Source: Saprospiraceae bacterium
GTDB lineage: Bacteria; Bacteroidota; Bacteroidia; Chitinophagales; Saprospiraceae
Direction of reading: 5' to 3'
NCBI GenBank assembly: GCA_016715965.1
Contig: JADJXG010000001.1
Coordinates: 822,501-886,500 of the forward strand
Length of the DNA: 64,000 nucleotides
The notes below the pieces were generated by a model. It was not told where the DNA came from and ran no database searches. It worked only from the letters and a program-made list of their open reading frames with translations. Below, in pieces: positions 62,458 through 64,000 of the stretch. Made by a program: the position numbers and the translations under genes. How positions within the stretch are numbered: the first letter of the stretch is position 1; every line of letters begins with the position of its first letter.

Positions 62458-64000
62458 GTGAATCCATCTATACTCAAATTCCATTTGAAATATCTGATCT
62501 GCATTTTTTGCATTGGATGGACCAACATTATCCAAACCAGGGATTGTCAAAATCCAGAATTTGACAGTTACTACAAAAAATTGAGGGGATACATTAAAAG
62601 TCATCAACCAATAGCAGCTATTTCTTATGCAGATTCTGTTTTACAAATTCTTGAAAAGAATGGTCTTAATAGTTGTCCCAAAACATACTGGATCATCTTT
62701 GAGCGCGCAGAAGCATTTGAACACAATAAAAAGTTTGAGGATGCCATCCTGATCTATCACGGCATCATGCGAAAATCAGAGAAGGAGAATTGGTGGGATC
62801 TACTCGCACAAGCCAATATATCCATAGCAAGATGCTATGAAACCATCAACAGACCCACAGAATGTTTACATCATCTCAGCCTTGCCAGAACATTGATTGC
62901 AAAGGAAAATCTGGATACCATTTATGCCCATTTCTGTGCACGGTACTCCTCATATCACCGGCTATATGACAACAAGGATTCTGCGATAATGTATGCCAAT
63001 CTGTCCATTCAATTGGGACATCAATTCAAAGTAGCCCGGTCAGTTTATGACGGTCATTTGCTGATGGGAATTCTTTCGACGAAATTGGATTCCGCAATCT
63101 TTCATTTTAGTCAGGCAGTTAAGATTTTTGAAGAGAACGAAGATTATTATGGCGCAGCCTACCAGAGCCTGAATATTTCTCTGCGATTGTTAAAGGTAGG
63201 AAATCTTACTGAAGCTGACAAAGAACTCGAACACGCGTATTTAAATATCAATAAAACCGAAAAGGAAAACAGAAGTCATTTTCAATTATTGTCAAAATTC
63301 TATGATATCAAAAGAACCGTCTTTGAAAAACAAGGAAACATAGATTCCGCCTACTCTTACCTCCAGAAAGCACAACATTACAACCAGAAAGCAGAATGGT
63401 ATGTCAATCAGGAAAACATCACCGCCAATGCCATTGAATTTGCCATCGAAAAAGAAAAAGAAAAAACGCGATACCTTGAGAAAATATCCAGTCTTATGAA
63501 ATGGGGTCTTTCCATTATGGGCATGTTTTTGCTTGTTTTTATCATTTTGTTATTCAACAACCATAAAAACAAACTCGAAATCAAGAAACAAAGCGAATTG
63601 ATCCAATCGCGCAATCAATTATTGGAACAATCTCTTCACAAACAATCCCTCCTTCTCTCAGAAGTTCATCACCGTGTCAAAAACAATCTTCAACTGGTGA
63701 TCAGTTTATTGACATTGAAGGTAAACCAATCCAAATCAAGCGAGCTAAAACAGTTTTCAGAAGAAGTGTCTTCAAAAGTCAGAGGCATTTCTTTGATCCA
63801 TGAACAACTATACAGCACAGGTGATTTTGAGCAAATTGATCTCAAAGAATATTTAAACAATCTGATCAAGCAATTCAGAGAATTCTACCCTTCAGAAAAT
63901 ACCTTTGGATATCAATTAGAAATGGATTCAGTTTATCTTAACCTCGAAACAGTGATGCCCATCGGAATAATATGCTCAGAATTGATTGGAAACTCCTTAA
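62458..64000 (+). CDS. TPR-containing sensor histidine kinase, HisKA_2 type (partial)
   Basis: The frame is open from a GTG at 62458 (an in-frame stop sits directly upstream at 62455) to the window end, 514 codons, so the gene is cut off. Domain order: a signal-peptide-like N-terminus (FHLKYLICIFCIGW), a helical TPR-rich periplasmic region to about residue 335, one transmembrane segment at about 346-364, a coiled linker, then HisKA_2 with the box SEVHHRVKNNLQLVISLLTL (phosphoacceptor His405). The N-box ELIGN of the ATP-binding domain is reached at residues 508-512, just before the window edge. The cognate response regulator would lie beyond. Each codon was read through by eye with no frameshift. 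Confidence 0.85.
   Translation, partial: MNPSILKFHLKYLICIFCIGWTNIIQTRDCQNPEFDSYYKKLRGYIKSHQPIAAISYADSVLQILEKNGLNSCPKTYWIIFERAEAFEHNKKFEDAILIYHGIMRKSEKENWWDLLAQANISIARCYETINRPTECLHHLSLARTLIAKENLDTIYAHFCARYSSYHRLYDNKDSAIMYANLSIQLGHQFKVARSVYDGHLLMGILSTKLDSAIFHFSQAVKIFEENEDYYGAAYQSLNISLRLLKVGNLTEADKELEHAYLNINKTEKENRSHFQLLSKFYDIKRTVFEKQGNIDSAYSYLQKAQHYNQKAEWYVNQENITANAIEFAIEKEKEKTRYLEKISSLMKWGLSIMGMFLLVFIILLFNNHKNKLEIKKQSELIQSRNQLLEQSLHKQSLLLSEVHHRVKNNLQLVISLLTLKVNQSKSSELKQFSEEVSSKVRGISLIHEQLYSTGDFEQIDLKEYLNNLIKQFREFYPSENTFGYQLEMDSVYLNLETVMPIGIICSELIGNSL

Overview
The window is chromosomal DNA of a Bacteroidota bacterium, most likely of the Saprospiria/Saprospiraceae type (inference). The signs are type IX secretion (T9SS) C-terminal sorting domains on three exported proteins, enormous HYR/SprB-repeat surface proteins, a PorG/DUF6089-type outer-membrane barrel, a short NuoG lacking the molybdopterin-like domain, a TAnnTTTG-type promoter element and weak Shine-Dalgarno sequences.

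Layout. 0-3 kb (+): a secreted S41-type protease homologue with a sorting domain, then a family 2 glycosyltransferase. 3-6.4 kb (-): an outer-membrane barrel, a RicT/PSP1 protein and the DNA polymerase III delta' subunit. 6.5-19.3 kb (-): a complete 14-gene complex I operon, transcribed nuoA to nuoN, with holB and ricT following on the same strand. 19.5-21.4 kb (-): a group II intron with its reverse transcriptase/maturase, judged group IIC, sitting directly behind a rho-independent terminator. 21.5-40.6 kb (-): a gene for a surface protein of about 6,350 residues. 40.6-42.1 kb (-): two small lipoproteins with fasciclin-like (FAS1) domains. 42.1-42.9 kb: a REP-associated tyrosine transposase (RAYT) gene between REP-like palindromes. 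43.0-61.8 kb (-): a second giant gene of about 6,250 codons. 61.8-62.5 kb: intergenic. 62.5 kb to the window end (+): the N-terminal part of a TPR/HisKA_2 sensor histidine kinase, cut by the window edge and starting at GTG.

Two back-to-back giant T9SS cargo genes take up about 38 kb. Both end in sorting domains and both are built from HYR-like modules. Giant 1 has three tandem copies of a ~1.78 kb six-part super-repeat, then HYR modules, a lamin-tail domain, a P-domain, a dockerin, a cohesin-like domain and the sorting domain. Giant 2 has six ~1.31 kb WxGGTGxW modules, SprB and PKD repeats, seven near-identical 261-bp repeats and five ~290-bp repeats. In each giant a large globular domain is inserted inside a repeat: an amidotransferase-like fold in giant 1 and a LamG-like fold in giant 2.

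A plausible reading (inference) is an adhesion or sheath-forming surface module. FAS1 lipoproteins would sit at the outer membrane, the T9SS would export and anchor the giants, and the divergent sensor kinase could act in regulation. The nuo-holB-ricT block is ordinary housekeeping. I saw no rRNA, tRNA or CRISPR array.
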